This document shows positions 1 through 12,300 of a stretch of 64,000 nt of DNA, piece by piece (within the stretch, counting starts at the first letter, position 1; each line of letters begins with the position of its first letter). The DNA lies in NCBI RefSeq assembly GCF_030704535.1, contig NC_081823.1:4124501-4188500 (forward strand). The letters are read 5' to 3'. The position numbers and the translations under genes are program-made. The DNA comes from Vitis vinifera (taxonomy: Eukaryota; Streptophyta; Magnoliopsida; Vitales; Vitaceae). Under the pieces are notes generated by a model. The model did no database searches, was not told the DNA's origin, and saw only the letters and a program-made list of their open reading frames with translations.

Positions 1-21
1 GGTTATATAAAATAAACTGAC

Positions 22-390
22 CGTGAATGGAAGGACTGTGTTGAGAACACAACTTGCATGGTTGATGCCAAGTAACAACTGCAAGAAATTAAATGAGCAA
101 AGAAGAACAATATTTTTATAGGTATTTTTGTTAACATTGAGTTAAACCTTGCGCCTCAACATCCCCATCCAATTTCTTGCCACCTAAGCTGGGCCTCAGG
201 AGCAAGAAACAAGAAATGACAATATTGGGCCCAGCAACATCCCAAGGACCTATTACCTGTTTCCAAGATTGACAAGTCCTGTATAGCCAGGTCCAAATAG
301 TGGTTCAACTTCTTGTCCACTTTCTTGAATTCGGTTCCAATCAAAATTGGTATTCTGGTCAAGTTCCCTTTCAGCAGTAGTCATTTCAGT
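22..390 (-). CDS. UBP14: UBP14 exons 6 and 7 (remote from the rest of the gene)
   Basis: These two exons belong to the gene that starts at 25456 but are separated from exon 5 by 17.8 kb, so an automated annotation could easily miss or split them. Exon 6 (390-257, 134 nt) follows an acceptor ending in ccag and encodes [11 protein letters not shown] through the stretch [12 protein letters not shown]. It stops after two bases of the Ser codon at a gtaata donor. Exon 7 (78-22, 57 nt) follows a ttgcag acceptor, completes that Ser and encodes [14 protein letters not shown], ending at a gtcag donor in phase 2. The sequence matches the cysteine box of UBP14/USP5 enzymes. Confidence 0.93.
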
Positions 391-3300
391 CTGGAAACAA
401 GAAAATGTATATTGAGCTTAAGGTTTAATGAAATGTAAGTAAACAATGTTGATTCTCAAGCAACAACTATCATTTATCAAAAAAAAAAAAAAAACTATCA
501 CAACCAAATGAAATAATACAAACTGTGTAGGTTAGACTTACAATCTATATTTGTTAAAAAATTCAAAAATTAAAAATAGAATAAAATATAAAATAAAAAA
601 GGGAAGTCATGAACAGCATGGGTGCAATCAATCAAAAACATGCTACAACTCAGAATATGCTTAATTTGAACTTTGAGAGAACCGCATTAAGAACCACTAC
701 ATGATTCACTGACATAATGAAACAGAAGTCCAAAGACAGCATAGTGTCCAGGAACAAGAGCTTAAGCTCCATGCTGTCCAGCACCCCCTTTAAGGAAGTC
801 CTCAACTCATAACCTATTGTTTTATTAATATTTATAAATAAATAAAGAAATAATAAAAAATAAAAATAAAAATAGAACATCCTCCATTTCTCCTCATTCC
901 CAATAATTCACATAAAATATAAGGAAACTAACTTCCATACACCTCTTATACTCTTGCTATCAAATCTATCATGCAAACCTCCTTAAATATATTTTTTTAA
1001 ATCAGATAAACCTCCTTAAATATTAATTTATATATAAGCAAATGAAAAATTTATTTAAAAACATCAAAAAAGTGTGCAATACAGGTACTACTCTGGCACA
1101 AATATGATTGAGATATGCTAGTATTTTACAATCAGAAAGAGGAAATATCTTCAGAGAATTAACAAAGAGGCTTGAGTAAGTAATTACTTGTGTGAGGAAG
1201 GCAACATCGGTCATTGAAATACAAGTTTTTTATCACAAGTTTCCAGATTGGCACTAAATGAGATGGAGAGTTCTCCCATGCTCATTTACATGAAGCATGC
1301 TAGTAAGGAGAAGACTGATACACATGTTTGGAACCCACCAAAGAAGAGTTTTCACTCTCCTCTTTCTTTAAAGCCCTTTTACCTTTGATCTTAGTAAGGT
1401 TTCCAGTGTCAACCATATAGTGTTCTTGTACATCATCCAAGGTAAAGTTTTTTTTATGCAAAACAGTTTAAGAAAGACACTTTATATTAGAACAATTGAG
1501 AAGTAGGGGCTTCATTACGGTGAACTGTTGTACTTTATAAACCACCCAACACCACCCCCCACAGCCAAAAAAAAGAAAAATTAAAAAACAGAGCAGGAGG
1601 TAAAATCAGCAAATCACATTCTCCTTGACTGTGAAATAGCAAGATGCATTTGGGCTTTAGTTTTTTTACTATGTTTGGCTCTATTAAAGGTCTATGGTGT
1701 CATGAAGAGGTTATTGCTGAAAGATTGGTTCAGATTCATTGCTAAAAATTAGGAGATCCACCGCTGAAAATTAGGAAATATTATCCATATTTAGAATATT
1801 TTAGTATATTTTATTCTTTAAATTTGAATTTTAATTATTTCCTGTGAATAGGTTGCTCCCTTGAATAGATTTTGATCATTGTATCTATAAATATGATTGT
1901 AGATCCTGTGTACACTGCAGTAATAAGAATCAGAAATTAATTCTCAATTCATCTTTGTGTTCATGGTATCAAATCCGCCCTAAACCCTAGGACAGGCTTT
2001 TGAGCATCAAGCTAACCACTCACAAAAAAAATCAGCATTTATCCGGATCCTCTACCAGATTTTTTTCTATTTTCTTGATATGGTTTATATTCCAGATTTC
2101 TCGTTTATTTCTCAATCTGGTTCATTAACCAGATTTGCAGAAGCAATATATTCATCTTTAGTTCTTCTCTTCCTTAAACTATTTCTCTACAATATCTGGG
2201 GTATCTTCTGATGAAACCTTGTAGATTCCTCTAACATTTAGACTTCTTAGAATGGTCAGATTTCATTAATTTGGGCTACTAAAAGCCCAATCCTACATAT
2301 CACTACACCTTGACCGAATGATCATAATTTCTTGCAGTGGTCACAATCCGTGAAGTCATTCATGAGAGGAAGGGGTAAGATCAATTATTTGACTGGTATA
2401 AAACATGCCCCAAAATCTAGTGATCCTACATACCATGTCTGAGATGCAAAGAATTTTATGATTTTATAATGGCTCGTTAGCCCTATGGAACCAGAGATCG
2501 GCCAAACATATATGCATCTTGACACTGCCAAACAACTATGGGATGCAGTAAGTGAGACATGCTCAGATTTGGGCAATTCCTCACAAGTTTATGAGTTGAA
2601 AGCGAAGATCAGGAATGCAATGTCAGGGAATATGTCTGTAACAAGTTTTATTATATGTTGAAAAGTTTATGGCAAGAACTTGACTAGTTTTATGGCCCTG
2701 AATGGGCATGTGCTAAAGACAGTGCTCAATATCAAAGGACTGTAGAGAAGGACCATGTTATGGAATTTTTAGTCAGCCTGAACATGGATTTGGATGAAGT
2801 GAGAGGTCGTGTTCTGGGAAAAGAGTCACTGCCCTCAATCAGTAAAGCATTCTCTGAGGTTAGATGAGAAGAAAGTCACAGGGGAGTGATGATGGGAAAA
2901 AATTTGTTCAACAGTGAGAATTCATTACTTAATACCTACTACACTAGCCAATAAAACTGCTACAGCAACATACAATCAAAGACCTGCAACCCAGATATCA
3001 AAGAATCCTGATGAAAAGCCCATGGTTTGGTATGATTATTGCAACAAGCCTTGGCACACTAGAGAGAAGTGTTGGAAATTGAATGGAAAACCAAAAAATT
3101 AAAAGGAAAGAAAACCTAGAGAAAAGATTGGCAGTGAAATGCAAGCTATAGCAGAAATCGAGATTCTTTTAGCAAAGAACAACTAGAGTATTTCTCCAAA
3201 ATGATGAATCATGTCCAACTTTCAAGTGTACCCTCTGGCTCTTTGGCTCCAACAAGTAATGCATTTACTAGTTCCCTAAATTCAAATACCATGGATCATT

Positions 3301-6300
3301 GATTCTAGTGCATCTGATCACATGACCAATCAATCATAATTATTTACCACTTATTCCCTATGTTCTATAATTATTTGTGAAAATCTAATTCTCAAATACA
3401 TCCTCCATGTTCCCAATCTTTCTAGCAATCTTTTGTCAATTAGCAAATTAAACAAAGATTCTAACTGTTTTGTAAAAATGCAAGGAGGATGATTGGCAAG
3501 TCTAGGATGACTGATGGACTCTATTATTTTGATAACAGCTAAGATTATCTCAATGTCCCAAAATGCTTTTGTGGAGGGGCGGCAAATCATGGATGCAGTG
3601 TTGGATGCTAATGAAGCAATTGACTCCATTGTGAAAAGCAATAGAGGGGCGATTCTCTGCAAATTAGACATTGAGAAAGCCTATGATCATGTGGACTGGG
3701 CGTTTCTTTTAGCGGTGTTGGAGAAGATGGGGTTTGGGGAAAGATGGGGTTTGGGGAAAGATGGTGCAGGTGGATAAAGTGATGCTTATCCACTGTTAGG
3801 TATTCAGTTATGGTGAATGGAAACCCTATTGGTTTTTTCCAAAGCTCAAGGGGGTTAAGGCAAGGAGACCCCCTGTCGCCTTACTTATTTGTAGTTGTGA
3901 TGGAGGCCTTTAGTTGTTTGCTAAAGAGAGCAGTGGCTAGGGGTTTTTCGTCGCCTTGTTTGATTCGGGGAAGAAGAGGCGAAGGGGTCCAGGTATCACA
4001 TTTGTTGTTTGTTGATGATACGTTGATATTTTGTGAAGCAAAGGAGGATCGGTTGTTGTACTTGTGCTGGTTGTTAATGTGGTTTGAGGCAATTTCAAGG
4101 TTAAAAGCAAATTTGGAGAAAAGTGAGCTGATTCCGGTTGATAGAGTTGAGAATGTGGATGAGTTGGCCGATGAGTTCGGTTATAAGGTGGGAAAATTGC
4201 CTTCCACTTACCTAGGAATGCTGTTAGGTGCTCCGTTTAAATGTGTTGCAACGTGGGATGGAATAGAAGAAAGATTCAGAAAGAAATTGGCTATGTGGAA
4301 ACGTCAGTACATTTCAAAAGGGGGGAAGATTACTTTAGTGTGAAGTACCTTGTCCAATCTGCCGATTTATTTTATGTCTATTTTCCAGATGCCTAGGGTG
4401 GTTAGAATCGGATTGGAGAAGATCCAAAGGGACTTTTTGTGGGGTGGTGGGGCTCTTGAGCAAAAACCGTACTTAGTAAGGTGGCCAATTGTGTGTTTAG
4501 ACAAAAGAAGTGGAGGGTTGGGGGTCAAGAGTCTTGGGGCTTTCAATAGGGCTCTCCTTGGCAAATGGGTGTGGCACTTTGCAAATGAAAGAAAAGCACT
4601 TTGGAACCAAGTGATTAGAGGGAAATACGGGGAGGAAAGAGGAGGGTGGAGATCTTGTGAGACTAGGGAAGCGAGTTGTGGAAGGCAATAAGTAAAATGG
4701 GACATCTAGTAACCCCTTTTTTTGGCTTTGTGGTGGGGGATGGTGAGAAGGTGAGGTTTTGGAAAGACAAGTGGTGCGAAACCATCTCTTTGTGCGAGGC
4801 TTTTCTTTCTTTATATGCTTTAGCTTCGAACAAAGAGGCTTGGGTAAATGAAGTGTGGACAGCCAAGGGAGAAAGGGGGGGAAGTTGGAACCCTTGTTTC
4901 AATAGACCTTTCAACGATTGGGAGTTGGAAGAAGTGGAAAGGCTGTTTTGTTGCTTGGAGGGGAAGAAGGTTAGGGTGGATGAGGAGGATAGGGTGAAGT
5001 GGATGGAAACAAAGGATGGGGTTTTCTCGGTAAAATCCTTGTATAGGACTATGTAGTCGAGGTCTCTTGCTTCTTTCCCTTCGAAGATTATTTGGAACTC
5101 TTGTGTGCAGCCCAAACTAAGCTTTTTTGCATGGGAGGCTTCTTGGGGGAGAGTTCTAACCTTGGATTGTCTGCAAAAGAGAGGTTGGGTTATGGCAAAT
5201 AGATGTTTTTTATGTCATACGTGTGAAGAGTCAATTGACCACCTTCTCATTCATTGTGAAAAAACAAGGGAAGTGTGGATGTTGTTCCTTTCTTTTTTTG
5301 GAGTTTCTTGGGTTTTTCCTCTTTCAGTCAAGGAAACCCTTTTAGGTTGGAGGGGCTCTTTTGTAGGAAAGAAGAGGAAGGTGGCGTGGCAATTGGGACC
5401 GTTATGTTTGTTTTGGGTTATATGGAAGGCCAGAAATTCAATTGCTTTCGAGGATTGCGGGCTGTCCATTCAAAAGCTGAAAGTATCTTTTGTGTATTTA
5501 TTGTAGTCGGAAACCAAATTGTGGATAAAAGATGGTCCTTCGACCTTAATAGATTTTATAGAGTAGGTGTGTATGCGTTAAGGGAGAGGATTTTTTTTTT
5601 GTTTTTTCCCTTGTTGTATGGGCCCTTTTGTAAGGGGGTAAGTTCCTTTATACTGTAATTTGGTGGGTCGCTATTTTAGCACCTCTTTGCAATACAATTA
5701 TATACTTATTGATCAAAAAAATTATTTTGATAACATCTTTCTCAAAGGTGGACAAGCTCAAGCTGCAAGTAATAGTGTGACTTCTATTCCTGTTAAAGAC
5801 AAAATAATGGTATGGCAGAATAGGTTACGTCATCCTAATTTTTCTTATTTGAAACAATTATTTCCAACTCTATTCAAAAATTTGAATCCTTTAATATTTC
5901 AATGAGAAGTTTGCCAGTTATCTAAACGTCACCATGTTCATTCTTTGCCTCATCCTTATCCAAGAATCCAAAACATTTTACCTAATTCACAGTGATGTAT
6001 GGGGACCTTCTTGAGTCACAAGCATAACCAAAACCAAGTGGTTTACTAAATTCATTGATGATCATACCAACGCCTATTTGGCATAGCTCTTAAAAGAAAA
6101 ATCCGATGTCGAGGAAGTGTTTAAAGAGTTTTATTCCGTGATTGAAACCCAGTTCTGCATTCGAATACTAGTCTTTTGAATTGACAGTGGAAAGGAATAC
6201 TTCCACTCTATTCTTAGTAGATACTTTAAAGAAAAGGGAATGATCCACTAATCCACATGCTTTGATACTCCACAACAAAATGGTACAACTAAGAGAAAAA

Positions 6301-9300
6301 ACCGTCATTTACTTGAGGTGACTAGGCCTATAATCTTCACTATGGGGATCCCAAAATACTTGTGGGGTGAGGTTTTCCCCACGACATCTTACTTAATCAA
6401 TATGATGCCCTCCAGAATCTTGAAATTTGGCATCCTCTAAATAGATTACTACCCATCTTCCCACATAATTGCATTTTTACTTCTCTACATCTAAAAATCT
6501 TTGGTTAGACTACATTTTTCCACATCTACAAACAAAACAGTTCTAAACTCGATCCTCAATCAAAAAAGTGTGTATTTGTTGATTATTCTCTAAAACAAAA
6601 AAAGGTAGGGGAGCTTTACAAGTTATTGGCTAAAGTGCTAGCTAACAGACTAAAGAAAGTAGTTGGAAAGGTGGTCTCTACTTCTCAGAATGCCTTTGTG
6701 AGGGGAAGACAAATTTTTGACGCTTCCTTAATTGCAAATGAAGTGATAGACTTGTGGCAGAAACGAAAAGAAAAGGGCCTTATTTGCAAATTAGATATAG
6801 AAAAAGCTTATGACAGTATCAATTGGAAGTTTTTGCTGAAGGTGTGCAAAATATGGGTTTTGGGTCTAAGTGGGTGGGGTGGATGTGGAGCTACCTATCC
6901 TCGGCTAAATTTTCAGTGTTAGTTAATGGAGTGCCTGCAAGCTTCTTCCCTAGCACTAAAGGCCTTAGACAAGGAGATCCCTTGTCTCCTTATCTCTTTG
7001 CTATGGGAATGGAAGTGTTAGATGTTCTTATTAGGAGAGCTGTGGAGGGGGGTTTTTTATCAGGGTGTAACATAAGGGGTGGTAGTGGACTCCCTTTGAA
7101 CATCTCTCATTTGTTCTTTGCTGACGACACAATTATATTCTGTGAAGCCAGAAAGGATCATCTAACTCACTTAAGTTGGATTTTATTCTGGTTTGAAGCG
7201 GCTTCAGGCCTAAGGATCAATTTAGCCAAGAGTGAGATCATTCCAGTTGGAGAGGTGGTGGAGATGGAGGTGTTGGCTGTTGAGCTAAGCTGCAGGGTGG
7301 GGTCTTTACCTTCTCAGTACTTGGGTCTTCCTTTAGGGGCCCCCAATAGAGCGCCATAAACGTGGGATGGGGTGGAAGAGAGGGTTAGGAGGAGACTAGC
7401 TCTTTGGAAACGGCAATATATTTCTAAAAGGGGAAGAGTCACTTTAATAAAAAGTACTTTGGCTAGCATGTCAATCTACCAAATGTCTATTTTCAGAATG
7501 CCCAAGGTCGTTGCTAGAAGGCTTGAGAAAGTGCAAAGGGACTTTTTGTGGGGAGGGGGAAATATGGAGGGGAAAATTCACCTGGTTAAATGGGAGGTGG
7601 TATGTACAGACAAGGATAAAGGTGGGCTAGGTCTTAGGAAGCTAGCTATGTTGAACAAAGCTTTACTTGGCAAGTGGATATGGAGGTATGCTTGTGACAA
7701 AGATAATCTTTGGAAACAAGTGATCAAGGTGAAGTATGGGCAGGAGGGTCTTGGTTGGAGGCCAAAGAAGGCTAATGGGGCGGTTGGAGTAGGGGTTTGG
7801 AAGGAGATTTGGAAAGAATCAGAGTGGTGTTGGGGCAACATGATATTCCGAGTAGGAAAGGGCAACACGATCAAATTTTGGACAAATGTGTGGTGTTCAG
7901 AGTCAGCGTTGTCCCACTGTTTTTCCTCACCTCTTTGGTATGGCTGTTCAAAGGAAGATCAAAGTTCGGGTCAAGGAAATTGGAACCTAAATTTTTTGAG
8001 GGATTTCAATGATTGGGAGTTGGATTTGGTTGGGGATTTTCTCCATATATTGAGGGGTCACAAACCCTCATTGGAGGAAGACTCAGTCCTGTGGAGGAAA
8101 GGAAGAAGTGGTCAGTTCAAGGTCAAGGAAGCTTATAGTTTGTTGGCAAAGTCTGATGACACAGGCTTTCCCTCAAGAAGCATTTGGGTGGCAAGGATGC
8201 CAACTAAAGTTGCATTTTTCTCGTGAGAGGCGACGTGGGGGAAGGTGCTTACTTTGGATAGACTTCAAAGAAGAGGACTGCAACTTCCAAATTGTTGTTT
8301 CTTGTGTGGATGTGAAGAAGAAAATGTAAATCATATCCTTATACATTGTACAGTGGTTAGAGCTTTATGGGATATTGTTTTTGGTTTAGTTGATGTGAAA
8401 TGGGTTTTTCCAGAAACTGTAAAGGAGGTTTTAGCTAGCTGGAGGGGCTCGTTTGTGGGAAAGAAAAGGAAAAAGATCTGGGACGCCATTCCGTTGTGTA
8501 TTTTTTGGACGGTGTGGAATGAGAGGAATAGATTAGCTTTTAGGGGAGGGGGGGGGTGGTTGAACGTTCAGAAGTTAAAGAATTTTTTTATCTGTAATTT
8601 GTGGAGTTGGGCCAAATTGTATGTAGGTGAGGAGGCGTTCTCCCTTATAGGCTTCCTAGAGTGGATAGCATCCACCTAAAGGGAGGTAATTCTTTTTGTC
8701 TTTGTTTTTTGAGGCCTTAGCTGCCTTGTATACTCCCTGTATACTTTGTGGCGTTTTGCCTTTTTATGCATATCCTTTACTTATCAAAAAAAAAAATAAA
8801 CTTGTTGTAACTATGGATGTGATATTTTTTGAAAACCAACCCTACTTCACCAAAAATCATCTTCAGAGGGGGAGCATTGAGAGAGAAGATCCTTTTTGCG
8901 AAGTGATGGGACCTTACCCATGTCATTATCGAGTGACCCACAAAAATACCACTCAGAAACATTACCCACCGAACCTTTACCCATTATCCAACCTTTCCCT
9001 AATGGACCAAGCATTATGGATTCAAATCCAAGGGGAGAACCACTACAAAAACAAACTCAAACTGAGTTATGTGTCTACTCTCAAAGGAAAAATAATCAAA
9101 ATGGAGAGTCACAGTTGAATAGAAGCCAAACAACTCCTCCAAATGGTGGCCCTTTGAACGAAACAGGTATCTCTTTGCCAAACCTATGTTCAACTCCTAA
9201 ATCTAGTCATCTAGACATTGCTTCACATGAATTCAATGTTCCCATTGCACTTAGAAAGGACACATGTTCTTGCACTATGCATCCTATCACAAAGTATGTC

Positions 9301-12300
9301 TCATCCTATAAACTTTCTCAGAACTATATAGAGCCTTTACTTCTAATCTCTCTAGTGTTTCACTACCTAAAACTATATAGGAAGCCTTGGGTCACACTAA
9401 TGAAGGATGACAATCATGGAAGAGATGAATGCTCTTAAGAAGAATGGTACCTAGACAATTGTTGAACTACCAAGAGATAAAAGAATTGTGGGTTGTAAAT
9501 GGGTATTTGTGATTAAATAGCAAGCAGATAGAAGCATTGATAAGTACAAGGCAACGCTTATAGCCAAAGGATTCACCTAAACTTATGAAATTGACTATCA
9601 GGAGACTTTTGCCCCTATTGCAGAAGCTGATTCGATATGCGTACTACTATCCTTGCTGCAAATTTGAGTCAATCGATGCCTCAACTCGATGTGAAGAATA
9701 CTTTTCTAAATGGAGAGCTAGAGGAGGAGGTCTTCATGGACCTACCACCAGGTTTTAAAAGCATGCTTGGAGCTAGAAAAGTATGTAAGTTAAAGAAGTC
9801 ACAAGTAATGTGTACCTTTTTTGAAATAGGATTATAGCACTTGTACCTTTTTTGTTCAAGTAGAATAATCAACAAATACACACTTTTCTGATTGAGGATC
9901 GAGTTTAGAACAGTTTTGTTTGTGGATGTGGACAAATGTAGTGCAACCAAAGATTTTCAGATGTAGAGAAGTAAAAATGCAAATATGTGGGAAAATGGCT
10001 AGTAATCTATTTAGAGGATGGCAAATTTCAAGACTTTGGTGGGCATCATATTAATTAAGTAAAATGTTGTGGGAAAAACCTCATCCCAAAAGTACTTTGG
10101 AACCCCCATAGTAAACATTATAGACCTAGTCACCTCAGTAAGTTTGATTGATTCACCAAGGTTGTCAAAAGGTATGGACATCAACAAAGTCAAGTCAATC
10201 ACACGTTGTTCTACAAACACTCAACTACTTGTAAGATAGTCATATTCATTGTATATGTGGATGACATTATCCTTACCGATGATGACATAATGGAGCTAGA
10301 GGTCATAAAGAAGTTCCTTGAAAGAGAATTTGAGATTAAAGACCTTGTGGCTCTAAGATACTTTTTAGGCATGGAGTTTGCAAGGTCTAAGAATGAATAT
10401 TGTATCATAAAGAAAGCATGTACTTGACTTACTTGAGGAGACCAATTTATTTGGTTGCAGACAAGTAGAAACCCTAATGGAGCCCAATCTTAGGCTACAA
10501 CCACAAAGTGCAAATAAGATGGTAAATCGGGAGCAATTTCAAAGGTTAGTTGGAAGACTCATTTATCCATCTCATACCCGACTAGACATAGCGTTTGCAA
10601 TGAGTGTAGTAGTGAGTCAATTTATTTTTTTTGATAAGTAAAGTGAAGTATATTAAAATGAAAGAGGAAACACCAAACTAGTGTCCTCTAGGTATACAAA
10701 GAGTATACAAAAGCAGCCCCTCGACACTACACCAAGGAAGCGAGCCAAAACCCCTACCTATAACAAAAGCCTAGCCACTCAATAAAGCTAACCAGAGACC
10801 GCGGGCTCAAAACTATAAACATCCTCACCCATGACCACAAATTACATACAAAAGAATGTTTCAACCTTTGGATTGACAACACCTCGTTCCCAAAAGCCAA
10901 CGAATTTCTTTCCTTCCACACTGACCAAAATATACATAAGGGGGCCATTTGCCACGCCTTTTTACGGATTTTCCCCACAAACGCTCCATGCCACCCCAGG
11001 AGAGTATCCTTAACTGTACCAGAGAGAACCCACTCCACACCAAAGAGAGAAAAAAGAAGATTCCACAATGTCCTCGTCATAACACAATGGAGTAAAAGAT
11101 GATCCACCGTTTCTGCTTCAGCAAGACAAAGAAAACACCTATTTGCCAAAGAATAGCCCCTCCTCTGAAGTTGGTCTAGAGTTAAGATTTTGCCCCAAGA
11201 TGCTTCCCACGCGAAAAAAGCAACCTTTGGCGGCACACTCGCTTTCCAAATACCAACATAAGGGAACATAGCTGAACCACCAGGCTCCAAAATAGCGTAG
11301 AGCGACTTGACTGAGAAAACACCACTTTTAGATGTTGTCCACACTATCTTGTCCTCGTTCACCCTTTGCACCCTAAAAGCTTGGATTTTAAGCATAAACT
11401 GTTCCATCATCTCAATTTCCCAATCATTAAGCGCCCTTGAGAACAAAGGGGTCCAACCATCGCCTACACCATCTGGGTTCCACACTTCCGAAACCCACGC
11501 GTCTTTAGCCTGAGAAATGGCAAAAAGAGAGGGGAAGGATTCGTAGAGAGGCTCATCTCCGCACCACTTATCCTTCCAGAATCTCACTCTTCGACCATTG
11601 CCCACACGGAAGGCTAAACTGCTATACATACCCAACCATTCCTTTCTAATAGCTTTCCACAGCCCAACACCATGCCTCCCTCTTTCGGCCCGAGTACACC
11701 AACCCCCCTCCTCTACACCATGTTTGTGACTGATCACTTTCTTCCACAGCACCTCTCTTTCAGTGGCAAAACGCCAATTCCACTTGCCTAAGAGAGCTTT
11801 ATTCATCAACGCTAAGTTTCTTACCCCCAAACCACCTTTCTTCTTTTCCAAGCAAACCAGAGTCCACCTAACCAGATGAGGCCTCTGTTCAAGAGCACCT
11901 CCCCCCCACAGGAAGTCCCTCTGAATCTTCTCCAACCGCATCCTAACTTTTCTGGGCAAAAGGAAAAGAGACATGAAGTAAACCGGCAAACTGGAAAGAG
12001 TGCTCCGAATAAGGGTGAGCCTTCCCCCCTTGGAAATATACTGTCTCTTCCACATAGCCAACCTTTTCCTAAACCTCTCTTCAACACAATCCCATACCAC
12101 CTCTGATTTGAAAGGTGCCCCCAAAGGCAAACCCAAATACCTGGAAGGCAGACCCCCCACCTTACAACCCAACTCCAGAGCCAAATCCTCTATATCAGTC
12201 ACCCTCCCCACCGGAATAAGCTCACTCTTCTCCAAGTTAACTTTCAAACCTGAGCAAGCCTCAAACCACATGAGAAGCCAACTTAGATACGTCAACTGAT

